40,972 bases of DNA, taken from Desulfotignum sp. (GTDB lineage: Bacteria; Desulfobacterota; Desulfobacteria; Desulfobacterales; Desulfobacteraceae). The notes below the pieces were generated by a model. The model did not search any database and was not told the origin of the DNA. It saw only the letters and a program-made list of their open reading frames with translations. A program made the translations under genes and the position numbers. Of the stretch, positions 27,281 to 36,733 are shown in pieces. The DNA lies in contig JAGYOW010000028.1 of assembly GCA_018399285.1 (NCBI GenBank), positions 1-40,972 of the forward strand, in the 5' to 3' direction. Numbering within the stretch: the first letter of the stretch is position 1; each line of letters starts with the position of its first letter.

Positions 27281-27790
27281 CCTCGCCTCACTGCTCCCGC
27301 CAATGATGTGACAAACCCTCCACCCACCCGGCTATACCAGTAACTCCGCAGCGCAGCTCCCGGGCGGCATCATCCAGAGTTTTTGCAAGCGGGCAATGTG
27401 ACTGCTCCAGCATGCAATCATGCTGGACAGCCTTTCCATCACCTGTTTCTGAACATTTTTATCATGGTCAAGCACGTGATGGTCCATTTTTTAATCTCAC
27501 CCATCCTTCAGACAGTTCTGGCAGACTTGAAAAGACCGACACTTGCATGCCACCGAGCTTCTCAGATGAGATCCGGAATCTGCTGCCTGCTCTTTGTGTA
27601 TGCCGCTGCCAGGATACGTCAAGAACCAACCGGCAGAGCCGAGTGTTTGCCTAAATGTAATTATCAATAAATTCAACTAAATATTGATTGACAAATATAT
27701 TTTACACGACTCTGACAAATATATTTTTCAAAAATATGAACTCTAAATTAATGGGGACGAAACCTGCGGAGCGTTAAAGCGACTATTCGT
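27281..27790. other. Stretch without a confident gene
   Basis: On the minus strand a short open frame at about 27350-27510 begins MDHHVLDHDKNVQKQ and looks protein-like (His- and Met-rich, helical), but it is broken and I cannot name it. From 27660 the sequence becomes very AT-rich. It contains a 14-bp direct repeat GACAAATATATTTT at 27690-27703 and 27714-27727. No promoter or RNA gene was recognised. Confidence 0.4.
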
Positions 27791-27794
27791 GAGT

Positions 27795-28012
27795 TGGACT
27801 ACGCCACAGGCTAAACAGTGGGCAGATAAAATTGAGTCAAAATATGGTTTCAAACCATTCTGCGGTGGACTTTGTTATGATGGCACCAACATGTTTATTA
27901 AAATTTTAAATCGTACGCTGATAAAGTATGGTAAGTTAGACAAAGAAACGATTACAAGATGATTGATGTCGCGGTAAAACATTCCATGTCCCAACTTCCA
28001 ACCAAAAGATAG
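27795..28012 (+). pseudogene. C-terminal remnant of a branched-chain amino acid ABC transporter substrate-binding protein
   Basis: One frame reads PQAKQWADKIESKYGFKPF, then CGGLCYDGTNMFIKIL and KYGKLDKETI, typical of the C-terminal lobe of periplasmic LivJ-like binding proteins. A shift then leads to a stop at 28012. The first three quarters of the gene (about 300 residues) are missing: upstream is AT-rich non-coding sequence. This is therefore a true truncation and not only a frameshift. It is followed within 10 nt by the MBL-fold remnant. Confidence 0.55.
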
Positions 28013-28021
28013 GAGATAAAG

Positions 28022-28968
28022 TTGTTAAATCAGGTAGAAAGGCTTGAAGTCATCACTTTAGTCGATAATTATATCGACCTAACGGCAGACGACAGCACGC
28101 CATCATTAATTAGAGCCATCCCTTTGAGAATAAAAACTGAAAAAATCATTTCTTGCCGAACATGGATTTTGCGTAGTTATCTTCGTACCATTCGGGCGGA
28201 GAAGAAGAGCACAATTTAATTTTCGATTTTGGCTTTTCCAAGGACACAGCCGTTAAAAATGCTGACGCCCTTAATTTAGATCTGAAAGCGTGGAAATGGG
28301 AGTCCTTTCCCATGGTCACAACGATCATTCTTGTGGAATCGTGGCGGTTGGAGAAAGAATAGGGTTCATCAGGATTGCCATTGATACTCCACCCATCCGC
28401 TTTTCGTAAGCAACGGCACTGGTCTGTCGACAAATCCCAAAAAATAATTCTACCAAGCCCTGATCGTAATTGTATTGAAAGAGCCGGCTTCAAAATTATT
28501 GAATCAAAAGAGCCCTACCCTTTAGAAGGGATGCCCTATTTTTGGGTGAAATCCCCTTGAAGTCAACGTTCGAAGAAATTAATCCTTGTAATTATTTCAT
28601 TAGAGATGGTGAAGTAGATTATTGATCCTATTGAAGATGATAGATACTGCCGGTAGTTCATAATGTAGGAAAAAGGTTTAGTGGTCATCTCAGGATGTGC
28701 TCATGCTGGCATAGTGAACACTGTCGAACATGCCATGAAAATTACTGAGTCCATAAACTGTACGGAGTTATGGGCGGATTTCACCCTTCGGTATCCCAGG
28801 ATTCAATTTTGATGAGATTATCGAGCAAACTGTTCAGTCAATAAAAAATTGGCCCTGAACTATGTTATTCCAACTCATTGCACGGGACGAAAAGGAATTC
28901 TTAAATTCGAACACGAGATGCCCGATCAGTTTATTGTTAATATGGTCGGAACGAAGCTCATCTTTTAA
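28022..28968 (+). pseudogene. MBL-fold metallohydrolase (COG1237-like), frameshifted
   Basis: A TTG start at 28022 behind AGGAGATAAAG opens LNQVERLEVITLVDNYIDL. Continuing through several shifts are NLIFDFGFSKDTAVKNADAL near 28220, SFPHGHNDHS-like sequence near 28300, LVVISGCAHAGIVNTVEHAM near 28680, and YVIPTHCTG near 28865. COG1237 proteins are metallo-beta-lactamase-fold hydrolases sometimes annotated as methanopterin-related phosphate synthases; the actual substrate is unknown. The HxHxDH-type metal site and the second His (CAHAG) are recognisable. The gene has normal total length, so it is broken but not deleted. It is followed by a hairpin terminator. Confidence 0.62.
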
Positions 28969-29020
28969 AATGATTGAATATTTTATGCTATCATGATATT
29001 TTTCACAGCCAGTAATAATA

Positions 29021-29074
29021 CCATGGCGCTATTCCGGAAAACACAATTCGTGTAAGCGCCATGGGCCATTTTTT
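29021..29074 (+). terminator. Hairpin terminator after the MBL-fold remnant
   Basis: CCATGGCGCT (29021-29030) and AGCGCCATGG (29055-29064) are perfect 10-bp arms around a 24-nt loop, and a T6 run follows at 29069-29074. It separates the MBL remnant from the PAS-domain ORF. Confidence 0.6.
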
Positions 29075-29098
29075 ACCACTATTTATGAATAACGCCTT

Positions 29099-29723
29099 AT
29101 GACTGATAACTCTGAAGGAGCCCATCTGAAATTCATTGAAGAGCTAAATATCTCCAGTAAAGAGTTGATCAACGTAATGATCAATTTCGATGATGGGGTA
29201 TTGATTGCCGATGCAAAAGGAAAGGTTCTCTTCTACAATCAAGCTATGGCCAAGATTGACAGCCTTGAACGAAAGTCGGATCCTCAAAAGAAACAAATAT
29301 CAATGTTAAATTGATAAGCTCTGTAAATATCGATCCCGAACAAGCGATTTCAAAGTCGACATTACGAATGGATTTGTTTTACCGCCTTGCTGTGGTCTTA
29401 ATCTCGATTCCACCGCTAAGAGATAGAACTGAAGACATCCCCGGATTGGTCGATCATTTCATCCGAAAATGCAATAAAAATTAAATAAAAATTTAAGCAG
29501 TATATCCAATAATGTCATGCAGCTTTTTATGTCTTACTCATGGCCTGGTAACGTCAGAATTGGAGCATGGATTGAAGGGTCAATAAATATGGTGGAAAAA
29601 GGTAATGTCATTGATGGCTATAGTGGACCCCAATGCCTGAACAGGATTCAATCGATGTTCCATTTCAGATCCTTCGTGCACTCAAAATCGGATTATGCGT
29701 CAAGACCTACCGGGCACATATGA
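29099..29723 (+). pseudogene. Sigma-54 dependent activator with the core of its AAA+ domain deleted
   Basis: The ATG at 29099 begins a PAS-like sensor part (FDDGVLIADAKGKVLFYNQA). Immediately after it, with a frame change near 29314, sequence jumps to the late part of an AAA+ domain: VKLISSVNIDPEQAI, then RMDLFYRLAVV, ISIPPLRDRTEDIPGLVDHF, and SYSWPGNVR. The Walker A, GAFTGA loop and Walker B segments, normally about 100-150 residues between these pieces, are absent. A C-terminal Fis-type HTH is also not visible. The protein cannot be functional; it is a remnant of an NtrC-family regulator that probably governed neighbouring catabolic or transport genes. Confidence 0.65.
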
Positions 29724-29747
29724 CATTTTTATCATAAAGCTCACACA

Positions 29748-30615
29748 TCAGTGATAGGTCGGTAAGACTTTTTGATTTTTGATCTCTGTCCACTTCACCT
29801 TCCCGGTAGCCTGTCCAGGAGTGCAATATTTACCGATACAAAGTAATACCCCCGCCCTTTTCGTAAAGGGCCAGTCTTTACGAACTTCTACCGTCTCGCC
29901 CCCGCCTTCAGGAGCACCACCTCCTTGTGACGTATGGTCGTCCAGTGCTCATATACGCCGGCACGCATGACCACATGCACCTTGATCGGCCAGGTCGAGT
30001 CGTTCTTTCAGCGTGGCATGCAGGTATCCCGGCTCCGGAATATGAGTCATAACCGTGGTATTGATTAGCTGTATGTCGTAGGGCGGGACTTCGGCAGCTG
30101 CCTGGTCCACTACCTTTTTGTGTTTGTGGAGAGATTCGATCCGCCTGTCGAAGGTGTGAGTTGAATCAATCTCAAAATAAAGTGGTATCCGATAGATCAG
30201 AAGGGAAAAAACTATTGGACAGAATACCGTACTCGGGGTTGATAGGTCTGTCATAGGTTCTCGTTCCAGCAGGGTCTTTTTCCCACCGGTGTTTTGCCAG
30301 ACCCTGACCTTGGCGGTGCCGGCTGCTACCTGCCGGTTTTGGGGGTTGCTTTGATCTTGACTCCTCCCAGAGCCACTCACCAATCGAATTACGCTTTATG
30401 GTGGCACTTTGAAAGCAATAGACTGGCGCTGCTTTTCATTTTGCTCCACCGGGCTGCGCATCTGCCGCTGGGTATTGGTTTGTTCCGGCTTGATATTTTT
30501 GATTGTGGCCTGAATTGTCCCAAACTGGTGCCTGAACAGAGTTTGCAGCACTCCGTCAACCGGGACGATATAGGCAGGATAGAAAAAGTATGAGGATGCA
30601 AAGAAAATTTTTCAT
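29748..30615 (-). pseudogene. Putative lipoprotein, frameshifted, function unknown
   Basis: AAGGAGA lies 8 nt before the ATG at 30615. The N-terminus MKNFLCILILFLSC is a lipoprotein signal with an LSC lipobox. Downstream, in alternating frames, come KVRVWQNTG near 30300, VPPYDIQLINTTVMTHIPEP near 30070, HVVMRAGVYEHW near 29970, GGGAPEGGGETVEVRKDWPF near 29900, and a C-terminus ending KVLPTYH at 29748. The last 48 codons are continuous in one frame. Span corresponds to about 289 residues. No family is recognised. A transposase origin was considered and dropped because of the signal peptide. Confidence 0.5.
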
Positions 30616-30712
30616 GCAGAGTCTCCTTGTAAAACAAATTTTGTGTTTTCACCAGTTGCATAAGGTCCATTGAAATTACCAAATAAATAAAAATTAATAA
30701 ACTCATTATGGT

Positions 30713-31080
30713 ATGTCAAAGAAAAATAAAAAACAGGATGCCTTTGCTGGTGGCCAGCTGCATGCCCAGAACATCACTGAAAAGTGTTGTCGGAGTTACA
30801 GGATGGTGACACCATCACTTGGCCTCAGACCGCACCAAAACAAGATACGGCTTTATAAGATCGACACCCCCGGAATCCGGCGTGGGGTGGTGGGAACAGG
30901 CCTTCAATCTGCCACGTCCGACCTCCGAAAAAGAACTCAAATCTGTCAAAAAAGCCGAGGCAGAACTAAGATTGAAGCTGGCCAAAAAATCTCATGAGTG
31001 TCAAAGACTGGAACAGAAAGTAGAGCTGTTGAATATGCCTTGCCGGCTCAGCGTAATAGCCGGTTCATCCGTTTAATGCG
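30713..31080 (+). pseudogene. Hypothetical protein with coiled-coil tail, frameshifted
   Basis: MSKKNKKQDAFAGGQLHAQN in one frame connects with ASDRTKTRYGFIRSTPPESG and then PTSEKELKSVKKAEAELRLK in another, followed by a Lys/Glu-rich heptad segment ending near VELLNM. The charged helical tail is protein-like, but no family is recognised and at least one shift is required. It may continue in pieces to about 31180 (QAPEVSAFAKYF). Confidence 0.35.
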
Positions 31081-31217
31081 AACTTTCCATTAAAAATTCT
31101 TTCCAGCCCAGACAAGCAGGAAACCAAATTGTTAAAGAAGCAAGCGCCGGAAGTCAGTGCCTTTGCAAAATATTTTAAAATGATGTACCTGGTTCAGACA
31201 AAATGCTGCCGGGTTAT

Positions 31218-31313
31218 TTATTTTTCTTTTTTCCCGCTTTTCCTGTTTTTTTCTTTCGCAGTTTTTTGTGGTTTTTTCTTTACCGCTTTCTTAGTATCTT
31301 CCGATTTGGACAT
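31218..31313 (-). CDS. Lysine-rich 31-residue protein
   Basis: Too short for usual ORF thresholds, but preceded by a textbook GGGAGG ribosome-binding site 8 nt before the ATG at 31313. The 31-residue product is MSKSEDTKKAVKKKPQKT followed by AKEKNRKSGKKEK; about half the residues are Lys or Arg, with no hydrophobic core. Such composition fits a nucleic-acid-binding or histone H1-like tail peptide, or a ribosome-associated small protein, but nothing more can be claimed. It is one of the few unbroken genes in the 27-32 kb stretch. Confidence 0.5.
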   Translation of the reverse strand: MSKSEDTKKAVKKKPQKTAKEKNRKSGKKEK

Positions 31314-31714
31314 TTGGTCTACCTCCCTTAGTTGCTGATTTTTTTGTATGATATCACCCACTGTGACCTAATACAAACCATAAGAAGTCTGGTCACATAA
31401 AAGAAACAGATATTTCTTTATTGCTTAAAAACAAAATCAAGCATTTATTTAAAACTGAAAACAACTGCTAAATCAACAGAAATATCATAAACACATGTCA
31501 AAGCGATCATTGAACATATCGTTTTTCTTGACAAACCAAGATAAACCACTTTAATAGACCAACTTCATCTGAACAACGAGCGGTTGATCCAAAGGGATGC
31601 CATAAGCGGGGTGGGGAAATTTTAGAATTGAATCCGGAACAAAACCCTTCTCTGCCCGGGATCTGACGACAAAGATACGGCATTTTCTGGATCATTCAGC
31701 ATAACCGGAGAAAA
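31314..31714. other. AT-rich stretch without a recognised gene
   Basis: It contains a 7-bp inverted repeat TGTGACC/GGTCACA (31362-31368 and 31391-31397), about 50-85 nt upstream of the lysine-rich ORF. A 62-codon minus-strand frame at 31507-31695 has no recognisable motif or ribosome-binding site. Nothing else is supported. Confidence 0.4.
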
Positions 31715-32337
31715 TCAGGTTTTTTTCAAGCCCTGGATTATCACTTTAAATGCCGTATTAAGGGTGGACCTGACAAAATCCTTGTGATCATCCAGCTTTT
31801 TTGGAATCCACCCAGAGCACGATTCCGGCATAGGCCCCCCACAGCACATCCGCCAACGCCACGGGGTGTTCATCAATAAAATGCCTTTTTCAATGCCTTC
31901 CCGACGACTTCAATGATGGCGCTATGTCTGGCGGAATTCCTCCTGAGCTACTGCATCATCTCATCGGACAGGTTGTGAAGGGTTTCACCGGATTGCAGGT
32001 GAAACAGATTGATCAGAATATTGGGGTCATAATCGTACACATCAATGAAAACATCCCTGAACCGTACTATTTTTTCTTCCACACAGATATCCTGGTTGAC
32101 CACTTTATGAATCTGGGTGGACAGATATTTAAGGATATCGATGGAAAGCGAAGTATGCAGTTCTTCTTTGTTTTTGAAGTACAGATACAATGTACCGGGG
32201 CTTAACTCCGCTTCAGTGGCAATCTCTTCCATGGTCGCGCTGTTGAATCCTTTAACGGAAAAAATTTTACGTGCAGCATCGATAATATCCCGGCGCCTGC
32301 GTTGTTTTTCTCTTTGTTTTCTCTCGTGTATGCCCAT
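31715..32337 (-). pseudogene. TetR family transcriptional regulator, C-terminal part frameshifted
   Basis: The first 129 codons from the ATG at 32337 are open. A basic N-terminus ([15 protein letters not shown]) and the TetR HTH ([35 protein letters not shown], residues about 26-60) are intact. After DEMMQ the frame changes, and the ligand-binding domain continues as SAIIEVVGKALKKAF, HPVALADVLWGAYAGIVLW, and KLDDHKDFVRSTLNTAF to GLKKT at 31715. The last change is within an A-run. Restored, the protein is about 207 residues, a normal TetR. It is divergent from the CoA-transferase/GNAT gene and probably controls it (inference). Confidence 0.75.
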
Positions 32338-32572
32338 TTTTACCCCATAATGATATGAAGCAGATTCATTTTTTAGTCGATAATATCAATTCATACAGAA
32401 TTTCCTTGAATATCGCAAGGATAAAAATGAAAATGCCGAAACCTGATCAATTTTATAATTTTATTCGCTTTTTTCATTTTTTGTGCTTTTTTGTTCCCAT
32501 GTGATGTTTTTTTGTCTATGATATTCAAGTTGAAACTGATTGATTGATCAACCTGGGGGAGATTTTAAGATT

Positions 32573-34489
32573 ATGCCGAAAACAACTTACTGGGCAGATG
32601 CATATGTACAAAAAGCGTGCAGCGCAGCCGATGCACTGCAACACCTGAGGCCGGGAAATCGGGTCTTTATCGGATCCTCCTGTGGGGAGCCCCAGCACCT
32701 GGTCAATGAATTATCCAAAGTATCGGAACGATTCACCGACCTTGAAATCGTCCGGCTGCTGAGTGTTGACAGCGGACCGTTGACTTTGATTGCCAACCGT
32801 TCTCATTCCCAGCAGCTCAATATCCGTTCTTTTTACCTGGGATCTGCCTCTCCCACCAAAATAAAGAAAAACCAGCGGTTCATCACCCCCATCAACCTGT
32901 CCCAGATCCCCCATCTGTTCAAATCCCGGCTCATGCCCTTGAATGTGGCCCTGATCCAGGCATCCCCGCCCGATGATTTCGGTTGGATGAGTTTAGGGGT
33001 GTCCGTGGATATCAACATGGCTGCCTGTGAATCCGCGGATCTGGTGATCTGCCAGGTGAACCCCAACATGCCCCGGGTCCTGGGCCGCAGTTTCATCCAT
33101 GTCAATGATGTGGATTTCATTGTGGAGCATGAAGAGGAACTGCTCACGATTCAGCCGCTTCCGGAAATGGAAACCGCCAATATCATTGCCAAACACATTT
33201 CCCGGCTGATCACGGACGGGTCGACCATCCAGACCAGCTTAGGGGTCACCAATGATGCCACCATGGTCTGTCTGGCGGAAAAAAACGATCTGGGCGTGCA
33301 TTCCCAGTATCTGTCCGAACCCATGATGCGCCTGTTTTCCATGGGGGTGATCACCAACAAGAAAAAAGGGTTCAACAACGGCAAACTGGTGGCCGGCAGT
33401 GCCGTCGGCTCTTTTATGCTGTATGAATTCATTGATGACAACCCGTCCATTGAATTTCATCCCTCAGATTATATCAACAACCCCACCATCATCGGACGCC
33501 ATAATCAGATGGTGACGTTGAACACGGCCATGGCCATTGATCTCACCGGCCAGGTGGCGGCCGATGCCCTGCCTTTGAACAACTACACCGGCATCAACGG
33601 GCTTCTGGATTTCACCCGGGGGGCCGCCATGTCTCCCAATGGAAAGTCCATCCTGATTCTGACATCCACAACGGACAATGACAAAACCAGCCGGATTGTT
33701 CCTCATATGTCAGACACCGCCGTAGTCGTTCCCCGGGGCGACGTCCAGTTTGTGGCCACGGAATACGGGGTGGTGAATCTGTTCGGCAAAACCCTTCAGG
33801 AGCGGGCCATGGCGCTCATCAGCATTGCGCATCCCGACTTCAGGGATGAGTTGTTTTCCCAGGCCAAGGAACTGAACCTCATCGATACCGGACGTCAGTT
33901 CAAACAGGCCATCAAAGGGGTGTATCCCCTCAAATATGAAGAAACCATTCAGATCAAAGGCACTCCCATTAATTTCCGGCCGGCCAGAACCGTTGACGAA
34001 CGGAGCATTCAGGAACATTATTACAATATGAACCGGGGAGATATCATTTCCCGTTTTTTTCATGAAAAGAAAAGTTTTGTTCACCCGCAGATCGAAACCA
34101 CCTATGAAATCGATTACATCAATGACCTGACCATTGTGGCCACCATCGGAGAGCTGGGATTTGAAAAAATCATAGCCGTGGGAGAATATTTCAGAAATCC
34201 CATTGTCAATATGGCGGAAATCGCATTTTCCGTATCCCGGGAATACCAGGGCATGGGAATCGCCAAAATCCTACAGGAAAAACTGGCAGTGGCCGCCAGA
34301 GACAACGGAATCAAAGGACTGATCGCCTATACCTCCCCCCAGAACAAAGGTATGATCCGGCTGTTCAACCATCTGCCGTATAAAATCCATACGGAAAAAG
34401 ATGAAGACATGATCATTCTCAACTGCCTGTTTTCAGAACCGGAATCCAAAGACAAAAAAAACACGGATCCCCTGCCTGATTTTTCCTGA
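32573..34489 (+). CDS. Acetyl-CoA hydrolase/transferase fused to a GNAT acetyltransferase domain
   Basis: A 638-residue two-domain enzyme. Residues 1 to about 450 match the acetyl-CoA hydrolase/transferase family: GSSCGEPQHLVNEL near 39, ASPPDDFGWMSLGVSVD near 137, GINGLLDFTRGAAMSPNGKS near 343, and ATEYGVVNLFGKTLQERA near 400, which carries the glutamate used for covalent catalysis in this family. Residues from about 480 to 625 form a GNAT domain (FSVSREYQGMGIAKILQEKL, the acetyl-CoA pyrophosphate loop). The fusion suggests acyl-CoA use or protein acylation linked to CoA transfer. The ATG at 32573, behind GGGGGAG, is preferred to a TTG 11 codons upstream. It is divergent from a TetR gene 235 nt away. 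Confidence 0.85.
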   Translation: MPKTTYWADAYVQKACSAADALQHLRPGNRVFIGSSCGEPQHLVNELSKVSERFTDLEIVRLLSVDSGPLTLIANRSHSQQLNIRSFYLGSASPTKIKKNQRFITPINLSQIPHLFKSRLMPLNVALIQASPPDDFGWMSLGVSVDINMAACESADLVICQVNPNMPRVLGRSFIHVNDVDFIVEHEEELLTIQPLPEMETANIIAKHISRLITDGSTIQTSLGVTNDATMVCLAEKNDLGVHSQYLSEPMMRLFSMGVITNKKKGFNNGKLVAGSAVGSFMLYEFIDDNPSIEFHPSDYINNPTIIGRHNQMVTLNTAMAIDLTGQVAADALPLNNYTGINGLLDFTRGAAMSPNGKSILILTSTTDNDKTSRIVPHMSDTAVVVPRGDVQFVATEYGVVNLFGKTLQERAMALISIAHPDFRDELFSQAKELNLIDTGRQFKQAIKGVYPLKYEETIQIKGTPINFRPARTVDERSIQEHYYNMNRGDIISRFFHEKKSFVHPQIETTYEIDYINDLTIVATIGELGFEKIIAVGEYFRNPIVNMAEIAFSVSREYQGMGIAKILQEKLAVAARDNGIKGLIAYTSPQNKGMIRLFNHLPYKIHTEKDEDMIILNCLFSEPESKDKKNTDPLPDFS

Positions 34490-34501
34490 TCTCAGGCAGG
34501 G
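34470..34501. terminator. Hairpin between convergent genes
   Basis: CCCTGCCTGA (34470-34479) and TCAGGCAGGG (34492-34501) form a 10-bp stem with a 12-nt loop spanning the end of the CoA-transferase gene, before the end of rlmD. There is no clear T-run on either side. Confidence 0.45.
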
Positions 34502-34526
34502 CGTCAAAGCAACACCGCTTTGGAAT

Positions 34527-35915
34527 TTATCGCCGTTTCAGCAGGGCCACGGATTCGATATGATAGGTGTGGGGAAACATGTCCACCGGCTGAACCTCCA
34601 TCACCTCATATCCTGATGCCAGCATTTCAAGGTCCCGGGCCAGGGTGGCGGGGTTGCACGAGACATAGACAATGGTTTCAGATCCCAGGCCCAGTATCCT
34701 GGCAACCACATCCTTGTGCATGCCCACCCGGGGAGGATCGATCACGATCACATCCGGGATTTCACCTAAGTCCGGGAACACGTCCCTGATATCTCCGGCC
34801 AGAAAACGGCAGTTGTCAATCTTGTTCATGGCCGCGTTTTTCCGGGCATCGGCCACGGCCGTATCAATGATCTCGATCCCGGTGATCTGTGCGGCCTGAT
34901 CCGACAACCAGATGGGAATGGTACCGGTGCCGGAATACAGATCCAGCACGGTTTCTTTTCCTGTGAGACCGCAGTATCTGGCAACCACGTCATACAGCTT
35001 TTCACATGCTCTGGTGTTGGTTTGAAAAAAGGAGTTGGCGGAAATCTCAAATTCAAACCGGCCCAGGCGCTCGGTAATCACCTCACTGCCGTGAAGCAGG
35101 ATTTCTTCTTTTCCCAGGCTGACCCCGGATTTGGCATCTGTGATGTTGTTGACAATGGATGCCAGATTGTCAAAGGTTTGGGCCAGCGAATCCGCCAGCT
35201 GCGTGACCACGGACAGATTCTTGTCCCGGGTGACGAGGTTCACCATCCACTGGTCAAACGCCACGGAATGGCGCAGCATCACATACCGCCAGAATCCGGT
35301 ATGATGGCGCAGATGATAGGCCGGCAGATCCGATGATCGGATAAACTGTCGAATATGCGCTAAAATGGCATTGCCCTGTTCCGGCATGATGTCACAGTGA
35401 TGAATGTCGATCACCTGGTCAAAGGTGCCCGGTACATGCAGCCCGATGCCCAGATCCTTGGAAATGGTTTCATCCGCCAGTTCTTCAGGCATGAGCCACC
35501 GTCTGGCAGAACAGGAAAACTCCATTTTGTTCCGGTATTCAAACACCGGATCCGATGGGATCACATCCAGAACCGGCACATGGGCAAGACCCCCGATATG
35601 CGCCAGGGATTGAACCACATGCTGTTTTTTATAATCCAGCTGGGTCTCGTAAGGAATCGACTGCCATTTGCATCCCCCGCAAAAATCCGCGTACCGGCAC
35701 CGGGGGGTCTGACGCAAAGACGAGGGGGAAAGAATCTGAATCAGCCTGGCTTCTGCCCAGCTTTTTTTCTTTTTGGAAATTTTTACCCGAACCCGGTCCC
35801 CGGGCACACACCGGTCCACAAACACGGGAAATCCGTCCGGTTTTGCCAGCCCTTTTCCACCATATGCCAGATCGATAATATCAAGGTCACACACGCTGCG
35901 CTTCTTAATGCTCAT
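34527..35915 (-). CDS. rlmD: 23S rRNA (uracil-5-)-methyltransferase, RlmD/RumA type
   Basis: A 462-residue SAM-dependent RNA methyltransferase of the TrmA/RumA superfamily. Residues 1-60 form a TRAM RNA-binding domain. The iron-sulfur cysteines are in CRYADFCGGCKWQ near residue 73, with the fourth further downstream. The SAM site is VLDLYSGTGTIPIWLS near 319, and VIDPPRVGMH near 390 and YVSCNPATLARDL near 418 hold the catalytic cysteine. RlmD modifies U1939 in E. coli 23S rRNA; RlmC or TrmA-like specificity cannot be excluded, as gram-negative and gram-positive paralogs share these motifs. Confidence 0.87.
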   Translation of the reverse strand: MSIKKRSVCDLDIIDLAYGGKGLAKPDGFPVFVDRCVPGDRVRVKISKKKKSWAEARLIQILSPSSLRQTPRCRYADFCGGCKWQSIPYETQLDYKKQHVVQSLAHIGGLAHVPVLDVIPSDPVFEYRNKMEFSCSARRWLMPEELADETISKDLGIGLHVPGTFDQVIDIHHCDIMPEQGNAILAHIRQFIRSSDLPAYHLRHHTGFWRYVMLRHSVAFDQWMVNLVTRDKNLSVVTQLADSLAQTFDNLASIVNNITDAKSGVSLGKEEILLHGSEVITERLGRFEFEISANSFFQTNTRACEKLYDVVARYCGLTGKETVLDLYSGTGTIPIWLSDQAAQITGIEIIDTAVADARKNAAMNKIDNCRFLAGDIRDVFPDLGEIPDVIVIDPPRVGMHKDVVARILGLGSETIVYVSCNPATLARDLEMLASGYEVMEVQPVDMFPHTYHIESVALLKRR

Positions 35916-35986
35916 GGATGTTTTCCATTTCTTTGGTTCAAAATTAAAAGCTTGTGATTATATCGACTCCATGGCATAAAAACAAG

Positions 35987-36733
35987 ATGCAGATCGTTCA
36001 GACACAGTTTACGGTGGATCAGCTTGTCCTGAAAGGAGAGCTGTTTTTACCGGACACACCCCGGCCCCCTGTGGTGGTGGGATCCCACGGGTTGGAAGGG
36101 AGCCGGGTTTCCGCCAAACAGCAGGTGCTGTCCCGGTTGCTGCCGGAAAACGGCATGGCTTTTTTTCGATTCGATCACCGGGGTTGCGGGGACAGCCAGG
36201 GCGATTTTGTTTGGGAGACCTCCCTTGAGAAACGCACCCGGGATTTTCTGGCAGCCGTGGCCCATGTGAAAGATCTGAACAAAACCGGACCCCAGCTGGG
36301 TGTATTTGGTTCCTCCATGGGCGGGGCCACCTGCATCAATGCCTGGCAGACCCTGGAGAACACTTTTGGCCGGTTGAGCGGGGGGGTGCTGTGTGCGGCC
36401 CCGCTGAAAAGCCGGACCATTCATAATATTCCCACCCGGGCCACTGAAACGAGACCGGCCCTGCCCCTGGCGTTTTTTGAAAAAAACCTGTTGTTTGACC
36501 TGACAGACAAAGCCTTTTCACTCCATCATGTGCTTGTTTTTCATGGAGATGCAGACCGGATCGTCCCCGTGGAAAACGCCCGGATCCTGCTGGAAACCAT
36601 GCAGTCTCCCAAACACATCATCATTCAGAAATACGGGGATCATCCCATGTCATCCCCCCGGGATCAGGCGGAATTTGAAACAAAAGCCCTGGCCTGGTTT
36701 ACGCAGATATTTCACCTGTCAGATGCCGCCTGA
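35987..36733 (+). CDS. Alpha/beta hydrolase (serine aminopeptidase S33 / YfhR-like)
   Basis: A 248-residue alpha/beta hydrolase. [17 protein letters not shown] near residue 30 gives the oxyanion region, [16 protein letters not shown] near 62 is typical of S33-like hydrolases, [12 protein letters not shown] near 105 is the nucleophile elbow, [15 protein letters not shown] near 185 the acid, and KYGDHPMS near 217 the histidine. No signal peptide. I use the ATG at 35987; an in-frame GTG lies at 35954 and neither has a strong ribosome-binding site. Its last 35 nt overlap the 3' end of the readthrough cinA reading frame on the opposite strand. Confidence 0.85.
   Translation: MQIVQTQFTVDQLVLKGELFLPDTPRPPVVVGSHGLEGSRVSAKQQVLSRLLPENGMAFFRFDHRGCGDSQGDFVWETSLEKRTRDFLAAVAHVKDLNKTGPQLGVFGSSMGGATCINAWQTLENTFGRLSGGVLCAAPLKSRTIHNIPTRATETRPALPLAFFEKNLLFDLTDKAFSLHHVLVFHGDADRIVPVENARILLETMQSPKHIIIQKYGDHPMSSPRDQAEFETKALAWFTQIFHLSDAA

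Noticed and set aside
29949..30383. Possible IS1182-type transposase segment on the minus strand
   Set aside because: The THIPEP and VMRAGVYEH pieces looked vaguely similar, but the same reading connects to a lipoprotein signal with a good ribosome-binding site and no DDE motif or terminal repeats are visible.
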